This document shows positions 24,418 to 34,900 of a DNA stretch of 64,000 nt, piece by piece; within the stretch, counting starts at the first letter, position 1; every line of letters starts with the position of its first letter. The notes below the pieces were generated by a model. It ran no database searches. It saw only the letters and a program-made list of their open reading frames with translations, and was not told where the DNA came from. The DNA comes from Novosphingobium nitrogenifigens DSM 19370 (GTDB taxonomy: Bacteria; Pseudomonadota; Alphaproteobacteria; Sphingomonadales; Sphingomonadaceae). The DNA lies in contig NZ_GL876926.1 of NCBI RefSeq assembly GCF_000192575.1, positions 709,929 through 773,928 on the forward strand, written 5' to 3'. A program made the position numbers and the translations under genes.

Positions 24418-26775
24418 ATGCATCTCAATCAAGCCGCCTTGGTCGTGATCGGACTGCTTCTGGCTGCATGGACCACGGTCGCAGCCTGGGCAGTACTAGC
24501 CGCACGGGCCCGCCAACGCCGCGCCGATGCGAGCTTGCGGCTTGCGCGGCGGCTTGGCCGCATGGTCGAGGAAGCCCCGGCCATGCCGATGGTCGTCAGG
24601 GTTGACGGTCGGATCGAGGGGCCGGCACGTCTTGCCGGATGGTTCGGTTTCGAGACCATGCCCGGCTATCTCTCCGAGCTGGAAGCCGGTGCCCATGGCG
24701 GTGAACGCGGTTTCGACGAATATCAACTCTCGCTTTTGAGCGATGCCGTGCGGCGGACGCAAAAGACCGCCGCGCCGTTTCGCCTCAATCTGACACCGTG
24801 TGGCAGCAAGCGGGCACTGGGCGTGCGGGGGCATCTTGCCGACCCGCAAATCTCGCCCGCAGGAGCCGCGCTGGTGTGGTTCTTCGACTTTACCGAAAGC
24901 GAAGAGGAACTGCGCCATCTTCGGGCCGAGACCGCAGGTGCGCGCGCGGATTTCGCGGGTCTTTCCGGTCTGATCGAGGCCGCCCCGCTGCCGATGTGGT
25001 TCCGTGGGCCCGATCTTGCGCTGCGCCTGGTTAACACCGCCTATGTCCGGGCCGTCGGGGCTCGTACCGGAGAGGACGTGGTTCTCGACGGGGTCGAACT
25101 GGTCGAAACCGTCGATGGCGCCACCCCCCGCGATATTGCCCGGCTTGCGCAGGCTCGCCACATGCCGATCGAGCGCGTGGTATCGGCAACGATCGGCGGA
25201 CAGCGTCGTTCGCTGCGCGTCATCGACTTGCCACTGGGCGACGATGGCGTTGCCGGATATGCCGTCGATATCGAGGAAATGGAGGAGCTGACGCGTCAGT
25301 TCCGGCGTTTCCGCGCGGCGCAGCGGCAAATGCTCGACACCATGTCGGCCGGAATTGCGCAGTTCGATGAACGCCGCAATCTCGTCTTCGTCAATCAGCC
25401 GTTCCTGCGCCTGTTCAACATTCCGCAGGCCTGGGTCGTCGATACCCCGCCTTTCGACCGCGTGCTCGACCGGATGCGCGATGCCGGGCGCCTGCCCGAG
25501 GTGCGCGATTTCCCGGAATGGCGGCGCGAGCGCCAGGGATGGTTCCTCAGCCGTGAGGCCCGCGAGGAGCCCTGGCTGCTGTCCGACGGCACTCACCTGC
25601 GCGTCGTGGCACAGCCCATGCCGGATGGCGGGTTGCTGATGATGTTCGAGGATCGGACCGAACAGCTCCAGCTCTCGGCAACACGCGACACGCTCTTACG
25701 GAGCCGGACTGCGACGTTCGACAACCTGTTCGAATCGCTCGCCGCCTTCGGCCCGGACAGCCGCGTGCAATTGTGGAACCGCCGCTTCGTCGCGGATTGG
25801 GGGCTCGACGAGGAATTCCTCGACAGCCACCCCCGCGCCGACGCGCTGCTGGCGCGCATGGCTGTCAAGTTGCGCCGCCCCGGACAGGTCGCGACGATCG
25901 GGCAGGTGATCGAGGCGGCCACGCTCGAACGGCGGCAGCAGAGCGGGCGGCTCGAACTTGCCGACGGGCGTTATCTCGCCTTTGCCGGGGTTCCGCTTCC
26001 CGACGGCAACGGGTTGCTGACGATCCTCGACATTACCGATTCGCAAAAGGCAGAGACGATGCTGCGCGAACGCAATGCGGCCCTGCTTGAGGCCGACGCG
26101 GTCAAGACGCGCTTCATTGCCAACATGAGCTACGAGTTCCGCACTCCACTGACGTCGATTGGCGGGTTTGCGGAAATGCTCCAGAGCGGCCTTGCCGGGG
26201 ATTTGCCCGAGCGGGCGAAGGAATATGTCGGGGCCATCCTCACGTCGGTCAAACGGCTCGGCGAGCAGATCGAGACCGTGCTGGACCTCTCTCAGGGTGA
26301 GGCCGGAACTTTGCCGATCGCCCGTGAAGCAGTGGCGATCTTCCCCCTGCTGTCCGAAGTCGTGCACGAACGGGACGAGGCGCTTACAGAAGGAGGGTTG
26401 ACGCTCGACCTGCGCGGAACCGAAGCGGTCGGCACTGTCACTGGTGACCCGCGCCGCCTGCGTCGCGCATTCGGCCATCTCGTCGACAATGCCATCGCCG
26501 CCACCGGGCAGGGCGGACGCATCCTGGTCGAATGCACGCGGCGGCCCGATCGCAAGGTGCAGGTGGTCGTCTCTGACAACGGGCGGGGCATGGAACCTGC
26601 CCAGCTTGCCCGCGCTCTCGAAGGATTGGCGATCTCGTCCGACGGCCGCAGCATCGAGCGTCGTTCCGGGCTCGGTCTCCCGCTCGTGCGACAGTTGATC
26701 GAAGCTCACGGCGGGAGCATAGAGATCATGTCGGAACCGGGGCAGGGGACGAGCGCTGTGGTGGTATTGCCGTGA
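24418..26775 (+). CDS. divL: DivL-like PAS kinase with Tyr in place of phosphoacceptor His
   Basis: 785-residue membrane-anchored sensor protein. Residues about 7-28 form one membrane helix; several PAS-like modules fill about 35-540; the dimerisation helix has MSYEFRTPLTSIGGF, where Tyr572 replaces the normal phosphorylated His; the ATPase domain keeps the N box (HLVDNAIA), DNGRGM and GLGLPLVRQLIEAHGG. This layout is that of Caulobacter DivL (Tyr550), an essential pseudokinase-like partner that reads DivK and controls the CckA-ChpT-CtrA cell-cycle phosphorelay. ATG 24418 is used since it gives the membrane helix at the N-terminus. The stop overlaps tsaE by 4 nt (GTGA). Assignment is by motif and neighbourhood. 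Confidence 0.85.
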   Translation: MHLNQAALVVIGLLLAAWTTVAAWAVLAARARQRRADASLRLARRLGRMVEEAPAMPMVVRVDGRIEGPARLAGWFGFETMPGYLSELEAGAHGGERGFDEYQLSLLSDAVRRTQKTAAPFRLNLTPCGSKRALGVRGHLADPQISPAGAALVWFFDFTESEEELRHLRAETAGARADFAGLSGLIEAAPLPMWFRGPDLALRLVNTAYVRAVGARTGEDVVLDGVELVETVDGATPRDIARLAQARHMPIERVVSATIGGQRRSLRVIDLPLGDDGVAGYAVDIEEMEELTRQFRRFRAAQRQMLDTMSAGIAQFDERRNLVFVNQPFLRLFNIPQAWVVDTPPFDRVLDRMRDAGRLPEVRDFPEWRRERQGWFLSREAREEPWLLSDGTHLRVVAQPMPDGGLLMMFEDRTEQLQLSATRDTLLRSRTATFDNLFESLAAFGPDSRVQLWNRRFVADWGLDEEFLDSHPRADALLARMAVKLRRPGQVATIGQVIEAATLERRQQSGRLELADGRYLAFAGVPLPDGNGLLTILDITDSQKAETMLRERNAALLEADAVKTRFIANMSYEFRTPLTSIGGFAEMLQSGLAGDLPERAKEYVGAILTSVKRLGEQIETVLDLSQGEAGTLPIAREAVAIFPLLSEVVHERDEALTEGGLTLDLRGTEAVGTVTGDPRRLRRAFGHLVDNAIAATGQGGRILVECTRRPDRKVQVVVSDNGRGMEPAQLARALEGLAISSDGRSIERRSGLGLPLVRQLIEAHGGSIEIMSEPGQGTSAVVVLP

Positions 26776-27224
26776 CCATTGTCGAATTGCCCGATTTCGC
26801 GGCGACCGATCGTCTTGCCGCGCAGATCGCCCGGCTCGTGCGGCCGGGTGACGTGGTCGCGCTCGAAGGCGGACTGGGGGCGGGAAAGACGACCCTTGCC
26901 CGCGCGATTCTGGCGGCGCTTGGGCATGAAGGCGAAGTTCCTTCCCCGACATTCCAGATCATCGAGGTCTATGATCCGCCGACGGTGCGGATGCCGGTCG
27001 TCCATGCCGACTTCTATCGCCTGGAAAATCCCGACGAGACCGACGAGATCGGGCTCGAGGAATATCGACAGGGGGCCGTGCTCTTGGCCGAATGGCCCGA
27101 AAATGCCGGCGGCTTCGTTCACGAACCCGGATGCCTTTCTATTCGCGTGGAAATGGCGGAAAAGGGGCGACGGGCCATTGTCGAGCCGGGCAGGGATTGG
27201 CTAGAGCGAGAGGCATGGACCTGA
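26772..27224 (+). CDS. tsaE: tRNA threonylcarbamoyladenosine biosynthesis ATPase TsaE
   Basis: 150-residue P-loop ATPase that works with TsaB, TsaC and TsaD to make t6A37 in tRNAs reading ANN codons. The Walker A loop GGLGAGKTT is at residues 33-41; SPTF, HADFYRL, and GLEEY of the family follow (switch I/II regions). The start is a GTG overlapping the divL stop; the stop overlaps the kinase gene amgK by 10 nt. The linkage divL-tsaE-amgK-murU-addB-addA recurs in alphaproteobacteria, to my knowledge. Confidence 0.94.
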   Translation: MTIVELPDFAATDRLAAQIARLVRPGDVVALEGGLGAGKTTLARAILAALGHEGEVPSPTFQIIEVYDPPTVRMPVVHADFYRLENPDETDEIGLEEYRQGAVLLAEWPENAGGFVHEPGCLSIRVEMAEKGRRAIVEPGRDWLEREAWT

Positions 27225-28231
27225 GCATTCCCGACGGCGTCACCCGCTTCCTCGCAACTGCCGGATGGACCGGCGTGACTGTCGATCCCTTGCCCGGCGA
27301 CGCTTCGTTCCGCCGGTATTTCCGCGTCCGTTCGGGCGCAGGCGCGACGGCCATGCTGATGCACGCGCCGCCGCCGCAGGAAGATCCCGAACCGTTCCTG
27401 CGCGCCGCGCACTGGCTCGACGCCAATGGTCTGCGCGCGCCTGCGATTCTGGCCGAGGATGCCGCCAGCGGTTTCGTCCTGCTCGAGGATTTCGGAGACG
27501 TTCGCGTGCGCGAGTACCTCGACCAGTGGCCCGATGACGAGGAAGACGTCTATCGCGCTGCCGTCGATACGTTGCTGCGGCTTCACGCGCTTCCGCCCGG
27601 ACCGTTCACTGCCTATTCGCTGGCCGAATACCAGCGCGAGACGCGCCTCTTCATCGACTGGTTCTGCCCGGCACAGGGGCTTTATGTCGATGGTCGGGGC
27701 TGGGCGGCTGCGTGGGAAGAGGTCCTTTCGCCGCTGTTGTCGCGCCAGCGTCCGGGGGTGACGGTCCTGCGCGACTATCACGCCGAAAACCTGATGCTGC
27801 TGGGCGGGCTCGATCGTCAGGGCCTGCTCGATTTTCAGGACGCTCTGGTCGGGCACCCGGCCTACGATCTGGTTTCGCTGCTTCAGGACGCGCGCCGCGA
27901 TGTCTCGCCCGATCTCGAGATCGCGATGTTCGATCACTATTGCACCCATGCCGCCGAGGCACTCGGCAATGCCTTCGATCCGGCCGATTTCCTTGCCGAT
28001 TATGCGGGTCTCGGTGCGCAGCGGAATGCCAAGATCGTGGGCATTTTCGTCCGTCTGTGGAAGCGCGATGGCAAGCCGCGCTATCTCGGTCTGATCCCAC
28101 GGGTCTGGGCCTTGCTCGAACGCGACCTGACCCATCCCGCGTTGGCGCCGGTGGCCGAATGGTTCGATCGCAATATCCCGGCCGAATTACGCGATCCGGC
28201 AGGAGTTCTTGGCGGGAGCTTTGCAGGATGA
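27215..28231 (+). CDS. amgK: Cell-wall sugar kinase AmgK (APH-fold)
   Basis: 338-residue aminoglycoside-phosphotransferase-fold kinase, most likely AmgK, which phosphorylates the anomeric hydroxyl of N-acetylmuramate/N-acetylglucosamine in peptidoglycan recycling. The fold is supported by DASFRRYFRV (nucleotide loop), LLEDFGD, the catalytic VLRDYHAENLMLL and metal-binding LLDFQDALVG. The specific role is inferred from the next gene, which encodes a MurU-like nucleotidyltransferase: AmgK and MurU together bypass de novo UDP-MurNAc synthesis in Pseudomonas and many alphaproteobacteria. The start ATG 27215 overlaps tsaE by 10 nt. Confidence 0.85.
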   Translation: MDLSIPDGVTRFLATAGWTGVTVDPLPGDASFRRYFRVRSGAGATAMLMHAPPPQEDPEPFLRAAHWLDANGLRAPAILAEDAASGFVLLEDFGDVRVREYLDQWPDDEEDVYRAAVDTLLRLHALPPGPFTAYSLAEYQRETRLFIDWFCPAQGLYVDGRGWAAAWEEVLSPLLSRQRPGVTVLRDYHAENLMLLGGLDRQGLLDFQDALVGHPAYDLVSLLQDARRDVSPDLEIAMFDHYCTHAAEALGNAFDPADFLADYAGLGAQRNAKIVGIFVRLWKRDGKPRYLGLIPRVWALLERDLTHPALAPVAEWFDRNIPAELRDPAGVLGGSFAG

Positions 28232-28956
28232 ACGACGAACGTCCGCTGGCAAGCGATGTCGCCATGCTGCTCTCCGCCGGGATGGGCAAGCGTATGCGCC
28301 CCCTCACAGCGACCCGGCCCAAGCCGCTGGTGCGAGTCGCCGGAAAGCCGTTGATCGATTACAGCCTCGACAAGCTGGTCGAGGCCGGGATCGGGCGTGC
28401 GGTGGTCAATGTCCACTATCTGGGCGATCAGCTGGCGGCCTATCTTTCCAATCGCACGACACCGAAAGTGACGATCTCGGACGAGAGCGATGCCTTGCTC
28501 GAAACCGGGGGCGGGCTTGTCCGCGCTTTGCCGTTGATCGACGCCGATACCTTTTTCTGCCTCAACACCGATGTCATCTGGCTCGACGGCCCACGCAATG
28601 CCTTTGCGGCGCTGAGCGATGCCTGGGACGAGGACAAGATGGACGCGCTGCTGCTGGTGGTCAGCCATGCGCAGGCGTTCAACTATACCGGCCTTGGCGA
28701 TTTCCATCTCGACCAGATGGGGCATCTGTCGCGGCGCAAGGCGGGACGGGTCGCGCCTTTCATCTATACCGGGGTTCAGATCGTGTCGCGGCGCCTGTTG
28801 CGCGATGCGCCCGAGGGCAGCTTCTCGACCGGAGTGCTGTGGGATCGAGCCATGGCCGAAGGGCGCCTTTACGGACTGTCCCATACCGGGCTGTGGTTCG
28901 AAGTGGGGACACCGGCCATGATCGCCCCGACCGAGCTCGCGCTGACGCATTACTGA
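28228..28956 (+). CDS. murU: N-acetylmuramate-1-phosphate uridylyltransferase MurU
   Basis: 242-residue sugar-phosphate nucleotidyltransferase. The signature AGMGKRMRPLTATRPKPL (nucleotide-binding loop) is at the N-terminus, followed by DESDALLETGGGLV and NTDVIWLDG (metal-binding Asp). Length and the adjacent amgK gene (ATGA overlap) point to MurU, which makes UDP-MurNAc from MurNAc-1-phosphate in the recycling pathway that is insensitive to fosfomycin. The generic alternative is another hexose-1-phosphate nucleotidyltransferase. It is followed by addB after 3 nt. Confidence 0.86.
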   Translation: MNDERPLASDVAMLLSAGMGKRMRPLTATRPKPLVRVAGKPLIDYSLDKLVEAGIGRAVVNVHYLGDQLAAYLSNRTTPKVTISDESDALLETGGGLVRALPLIDADTFFCLNTDVIWLDGPRNAFAALSDAWDEDKMDALLLVVSHAQAFNYTGLGDFHLDQMGHLSRRKAGRVAPFIYTGVQIVSRRLLRDAPEGSFSTGVLWDRAMAEGRLYGLSHTGLWFEVGTPAMIAPTELALTHY

Positions 28957-28959
28957 GCG

Positions 28960-31956
28960 ATGCGTGCCGGACCGCAAGTCTATTCGATCGCTGCCCATCG
29001 TGGATTTGCCGATGCACTCGTCGCGGGGCTGATCCCGCGCTATCGGGAGGATGGCTTCGGCCTTGCCCGGCTGACCCTGCTTTTGCCGAGCCGCCGCGCC
29101 GTGCGCGCGGTGACCGAGGCTTTCGTCCGTGCGAGCGGCGGGGCGCTGATGCTGCCGCGCATGGCGGTGGTCGGTGATCTCGACCTTGACGAAACGCTCG
29201 GGCCGCTGGTCGATCCGCTGCCCGACGACGCGGGCGGGGATATTCCGCCGGCGGTCGATCCGACTTTGCGCCTGTTGATCCTTGCCGATCTGCTGCGCAT
29301 CGAAGTGGCGAGTGAAACACCCGACCATGTTCCCGGAGAAGCGGCTCTGCTGCGTCTGGCGCGTGGCGTTGCCGAGACGATCGATCGCCTGCTGGTCGAG
29401 GAAGTGACACCCGAACGCCTGCTCGATCCGGCGGTGATCGGGCTGGTCGGTGACCTTGCCGAGCACTGGAAGGACAGCACCCGGCTCTTTGCCAAAGTGC
29501 TCTATCGCTGGCGTGCCGAACTCGACGAGCGCGGCGCGTGCGATGCTCCCGAACGGCGCAATCGCCTGTTGCGGGCTCTGGCCCGCCGCTGGCGCGAGAC
29601 GCCACCGGCGCATCCGGTGGTTGCGGCGGGGGTAACGTCGGCAGCTCCGGCGGTTGCTCACCTCTTGCGGTGTGTTGCCGATCTGCCGGGCGGGGCGATT
29701 ATCCTGCCCGATCTCGATCTTGCTCTCGATCAGGAGGTCTGGGACGCGCTCGGCCATGCCGGTGCACCGGCTGATGATGGCGCGGTCTTTGGCCGGGGCG
29801 ACATCGTCACCCACCCCCAATATCACTTGAAACTCCTGCTCAACCGCATGGGCATCGCTCGCGATGAAGTGCAGGCATGGCACCGTGCAGGCCCGTCGGC
29901 AGCCCCCCCGGCTCGCAGCCGGGCGATTTCCAACTTGTTCCTTCCCCCGGTCGCGAGTGCGATCTGGGCAAGGCTCCCTTCCGAGGACCGCAGCCTTGCA
30001 GGCGTGCGGATCATGACCAGTGCCCATCCCGGCGAAGAATCGCTGGCGATTGCGGCTCTCGTTCGGCGCGCCCTGGAGCAGCCGGAGCGCCGGGTTGCGC
30101 TGGTGACACCCGATCGAGGCCTTGCAGAGCGGGTGATCGGTCATTTGCAACGGTGGAATGTCGGCGCCGACGACAGCGCCGGGCGTCCTTTGCCGCAGAC
30201 GGCAGCGGGGCGTCTGTTGCTCGCTCTTGCCGAATGCTGGGCCGAACGGGCGGCACCCGTTCCGCTGATCGCGCTGCTCGGCCATCCGCTTGTTCGCGCA
30301 GGAGAAGGGCGTGCGCTCTGGCTCGATCGCGTGCGTCGGCTCGATCTTGCCTTGCGTGGACCGCGTCCCGGCCCCGGGCTCGACGGGGTCGGCGAAGCCT
30401 TGCAACGGGCGCGCTATCTCGAACGCGACCTTATCGCATGGTGGGAAAGCGCGACTGCGCTGCTGGCGCCCTTGCTCGCGCATGCCGAACCCTTGCCGCT
30501 TGCCGATGCTCTTGCCCATCTCGTCGAAGCGGCCGAGCGTTTGTGCGGAGAAGCGATCTGGGCCGAAGCGGACGGCCGCGCACTCGCCGCGTTTGTCGAG
30601 GACTGGAGTGGGGCGGCGGGCGACGCGCGCCTTGCCGGAGTTCTCGTCGATCCGGCCGAACTGCCCGCTCTCTTGCGTGATGCGATCGATCAGGTCGCTG
30701 TGCGCCCCCCTTATGGCGGGCACTCGCGCCTTGCCATCTACGGCTTGCTCGAAGCGCGGATGAACCGGGCTGACCTCGTTATTTGTGCAGGGCTCAACGA
30801 AGGAACCTGGCCGACGGCGCCGTCTGCCGATCCGGTGCTTGCTCCGGCAGTCCTGCGGGCTCTGGGTATTCCGGGACCCGATTTCCGCATCGGTCTTGCC
30901 GCACACGACTTTGCCGCCGCGCTGGGATCGCCCGAAGTCGTCCTGAGCCATGCCTTGCGCGATGCAGCCGGGCCCGCAGTGCCCTCGCGCTTTCTCTTGC
31001 GCATTCGCGCCATGCTCGGGCAATCGATCCAGACCGAAACTGCCGCTATCGAATGGGCGAGCGCACTCGATCAGGCGGACCCGGTGCCGCACAGTCCGCG
31101 CCCACGGCCGATGCCGAGTGCGGAACAACGGCGCGTCGATATTGCCGCAACAGCGCTCGATCGCCTGCGCGGCGATCCCTATCAATTCTATGCCAGCGCG
31201 ATCCTGCGCCTTTCCTCGCTCGATCCGCTCGACGCAGACCCGACGCCTGCATGGCGTGGGACGGCGGTCCACGCCATTCTCGAGGCATGGCACAAGGCGG
31301 GCGCTCCGCCCGGACAACTGATCGTGCTTGCCCGCGAGGCGCTCGATGCGATGAGCGCGCATCCGCTCATGCGGGCGCTGTGGACGCCGCGTCTGATCGA
31401 GGCGCTGGAATGGATCGAGGAAGAGCAGGCCCGTCTTGCCGGTGAAGGCCGTACCGTTGCCGCTTTCGAGCAATGGGGCGACATCACCGTGCGCGGGGTC
31501 AAGATCAAGGGCCGTGCCGACCGTATAGACCGCTTGCCCGACGGAACGCTCGCGATTGTCGACTACAAGACCGGCTCGCCACCGAGCCCGACCATGGTGG
31601 CCGAAGGCTTTGCGCTGCAATTGGGCCTGATCGGGCTGATTGCCGAACGGGATGGCTTTGCCAACCTGCACGGCAAGGCGCGGCGGTTCGAATACTGGTC
31701 TCTGTCACGTCGTCGCGACGGATCGGGCTTTGGATGGTGCCGCGAACCCGTCCATGACGGGAAGGGCCGCTCGGGCGTGCTGCGCGATGAGTTCCTGCCG
31801 TTGACGGACGATTATCTGCACGATGCGCTCGACCGCTGGATCCTGGGGAGCGAGCCTTTCACGGCCCGTCTCAATCCCAATCTTCCCGGCTATTCCGATT
31901 ATGACCAACTGATGCGCCTCGACGAGTGGCAAGGCCGCGAAGGAGAGGGGGCATGA
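28960..31956 (+). CDS. addB: Double-strand break repair protein AddB
   Basis: 998-residue AddB subunit of the AddAB helicase-nuclease, which resects double-strand ends up to Chi-like sites for RecA loading. The N-terminal half has the inactive helicase-like fold (LLPSRRAVRAVTEAFV, LPRMAVVGDLD). The C-terminal part has the RecB-type nuclease domain with ITVRGVKIKGRADRIDR and the catalytic IVDYKTG. It matches the alphaproteobacterial AddB lineage in length. Its stop overlaps the addA start (ATGA), consistent with stoichiometric translation. Confidence 0.93.
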   Translation: MRAGPQVYSIAAHRGFADALVAGLIPRYREDGFGLARLTLLLPSRRAVRAVTEAFVRASGGALMLPRMAVVGDLDLDETLGPLVDPLPDDAGGDIPPAVDPTLRLLILADLLRIEVASETPDHVPGEAALLRLARGVAETIDRLLVEEVTPERLLDPAVIGLVGDLAEHWKDSTRLFAKVLYRWRAELDERGACDAPERRNRLLRALARRWRETPPAHPVVAAGVTSAAPAVAHLLRCVADLPGGAIILPDLDLALDQEVWDALGHAGAPADDGAVFGRGDIVTHPQYHLKLLLNRMGIARDEVQAWHRAGPSAAPPARSRAISNLFLPPVASAIWARLPSEDRSLAGVRIMTSAHPGEESLAIAALVRRALEQPERRVALVTPDRGLAERVIGHLQRWNVGADDSAGRPLPQTAAGRLLLALAECWAERAAPVPLIALLGHPLVRAGEGRALWLDRVRRLDLALRGPRPGPGLDGVGEALQRARYLERDLIAWWESATALLAPLLAHAEPLPLADALAHLVEAAERLCGEAIWAEADGRALAAFVEDWSGAAGDARLAGVLVDPAELPALLRDAIDQVAVRPPYGGHSRLAIYGLLEARMNRADLVICAGLNEGTWPTAPSADPVLAPAVLRALGIPGPDFRIGLAAHDFAAALGSPEVVLSHALRDAAGPAVPSRFLLRIRAMLGQSIQTETAAIEWASALDQADPVPHSPRPRPMPSAEQRRVDIAATALDRLRGDPYQFYASAILRLSSLDPLDADPTPAWRGTAVHAILEAWHKAGAPPGQLIVLAREALDAMSAHPLMRALWTPRLIEALEWIEEEQARLAGEGRTVAAFEQWGDITVRGVKIKGRADRIDRLPDGTLAIVDYKTGSPPSPTMVAEGFALQLGLIGLIAERDGFANLHGKARRFEYWSLSRRRDGSGFGWCREPVHDGKGRSGVLRDEFLPLTDDYLHDALDRWILGSEPFTARLNPNLPGYSDYDQLMRLDEWQGREGEGA

Positions 31957-34900
31957 GCGCGCCGCGTACGCTGGGCAAGATCGTTCATCCGCTTCATGGA
32001 AACCAGATGCATGCGGTCGATCCCGACCGGACCGTCTGGCTCTCGGCTTCGGCGGGGACGGGCAAGACGCAAGTCCTGACCTCGCGGGTCCTGCGTCTTT
32101 TGCTGCAACCCGATGTCGAACCCGACCAGATCCTGTGCCTGACCTTCACCAAGGCGGGGGCAGCCGAAATGGCGACCCGTATCGGTGAGAAGCTCGCTGA
32201 CTGGGTCCGCATGGACGACGTCACTCTCGCCACGCATCTTCAGGCGATCGGCGCTCCGTTCGATCCGGTTGCGCTCGATCGGGCGCGCAGCCGGTTCGCG
32301 GCAGTGCTCGACTGCCCCGGCGGTGGCTTGCGGATCGAGACGATCCACGCCTTTTCGCAATGGCTGTTGTCTGCCTTTCCCGAGGAAGCAGGCCTGCGTC
32401 CGGGCGCCCGGGCGATGGAGGATCGCGACCGCGATCTCCTTTTCCGCGAAGTCCTCATCGATTTGCTGGTCCGTGCGGAAAGCGCAGGGGACGAGGCTTT
32501 CATCGATGCACTCGCCGCGCTCAGCCTGCGCATGGGCGAGAGCGATCTTGCCGGGTTCCTGCTGCGTTGCGCGTCGGCACAGGACTTGTGGACCGGACCG
32601 GGTGGGTGGCAACCGCCCTTGCGTCCGCGCATCAACCGCCTGCTCGGACTTCCTGCCGATGCGGACCGGTCGATGCTGGCCGCGCATTTCACCGACCGGG
32701 CGTTTCCGGTCGTTTCCCTGTCGCGGTGCCTCGACGCACTGCGGGGGTGGGCGACGAAGACTGCCGACGGGATGATCGCGCCGATCGCAACCTGGCTTGC
32801 CGCCTCGCCCGAAGAGCGGGCCGTGAGTTTCGATGCGCTGGAACGCGCGCTTTTCACCAAGGAAAGCACGCCCAAATACGCCAAGAACCTCGAAAAGCAG
32901 GACCCCGATTACGTCTCGCACGCCGAAGATGTCGGTGAGGCACTTGAGGCTGTGCGCGATCTCGTTCGCGCGTTCGCTCTGGCTGATCTGCTCGATCCCG
33001 CACTGACGGTCGGATGCCGGTTTGCGCGCGCGTGGCAGGAAGCCAAGGATCGCGAAGGCTTTATCGATTTCGACGATCAGATCCGCGCCGCCGCCGCCCT
33101 TCTGACCGAACGGGCTCCGGCCGACTGGATCCGCTTCAAGCTTGATCGCCGGTTCGACCATGTCCTCGTCGACGAGGCGCAGGATACGAATGCGGCGCAA
33201 TGGCGGATCGTGCTCGACGGACTGACCGGCGATTTCTTCACCGGGGCGGGCAAGGAAACCGACGGCGCCCGTACATTGTTCGTTGTGGGCGATTACAAAC
33301 AGGCGATTTTCCGGTTTCAGGGCACTAGCCCTGAAAATTTCGACCGGGCCCGGCGGCGTGTCGAAAACGAATTGCTGTCGCTTGCCCGCATGGCTGATGA
33401 CCCGACGCTCGAACTGCTCGACCTCGGGCTCGGGCGTTCGTTCCGTTCGTCGCAGACGATCCTCTCGTTCGTCGACCGCGCAATTGCCGGGATCGGGCCT
33501 GCCCGGCTCGGCCTCGCCGCCGCGCCGGAATTGCATGAAGGGCAGATCCTGCCGGGGCTGGTCACTTTGTGGCAACCGGTGGGACTGGGCGAGACCGCTG
33601 AACTTGGCGCCGAGGACGATACCGGGGGCGACGAGGGCTGGCTTGCCGGGACCGATCGTGAACTTGCGGCCCGTATCGCGCGACAGGTCCGGCAGTGGCT
33701 CGACGAGGGATTTTCGCTGAGCAAGGGACGTCATCGTCGGGCGACACCCGGCGATGTCATGATCCTCGTGCGCAAGCGTGGCGATCTTGCGGGGCTGATC
33801 GTGGCACGGCTCCATGCCGAAGGCGTTCCGGTGGCGGGCGTCGACCGCCTGCGTCTCGGCGCGCCGCTCGCGGTCAAGGACATGATCGCCGCGCTGACTT
33901 TCTGCGTTCAGCCGGGCGACGATCTCAATCTGGCGGGCCTGTTGGTGTCGCCCCTGATCGGATGGAGCCAGCAGGACCTGCTTGCCCACGGCTATCGCGG
34001 CAAGGGCGTGCCGCTCTGGGACCATCTGCGCGCGACCGAGAATGCGCAAACTCACGGGGCTCTGACCCGCTTGCGTGAATTGCTGTCGCGGGCCGATTTC
34101 GCGCCGCCCGCCGCCTTGCTTACCTGGATTCTGGTCGGACCGTGGCAAGGGCGCAAGGCGCTGGTCGCGCGACTTGGTGCCGAAGCCAACGACCCCATCG
34201 ACGAATTGCTCAACGCCGCCATGGCCTATGCCACGGCGCATGTGCCGAGCCTTGCGGGGTTTCTCCACTGGTTCGCGGCCGGGGACGGCGACGTAAAACG
34301 CGAGGCGGGCGGCAATGCCGATCTCGTCCGGGTCATGACCGTTCACGGGTCCAAGGGGTTGCAGGCGCCGATCGTCATTCTTGCCGATGCGGCCGACGAT
34401 CCCGGCAAGTCGCGTCCGGCGCCGGTCGTTCTGATGGACGATGGGGAACGCGCGGTTCCCTTGCCCCCCTTGCGCAAGGACGAGAAGCCGTTGCCCGTGC
34501 GTTCCGCCGAGGAGATCGCGCGGCGCGAAGAGCGCGAGGAACACTGGCGCCTGCTCTATGTCGCGATGACCCGCGCGGAGGAGGCGCTGTTCGTGACCGG
34601 ATCGCTTGGGCCCCGCGACAAGGGGGAAGTGCCCGAGGAAAGCTGGTACGCAGAACTCGCAAGGCTCCTTCCCACCGATGGGGGACTTGAGGACCCGATC
34701 TGGACGCGCCGGTGGGAGGAAGGGGCCCTTGCCCCCTTGCCGCCGAAAGATCCCGCAACGGGGCCGGCTCCATCGGTGGTCCTGCCCGACGAACTCGTCC
34801 GGGCGATTGCCCCCGAACCTCGTCCGTTGCGTCCGTTGGCGCCCAGCGCGCTGGGCGAGGACGAGGCTCCGGCTCCGCCGACCCGTCCGGGGCCCGGCGC

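Noticed and set aside
28081-31671. A 1196-codon open frame on the minus strand opposite murU/addB
   Set aside because: Same shadow effect. murU and addB are coupled, motif-bearing genes on the plus strand; the antisense frame has no recognisable features.
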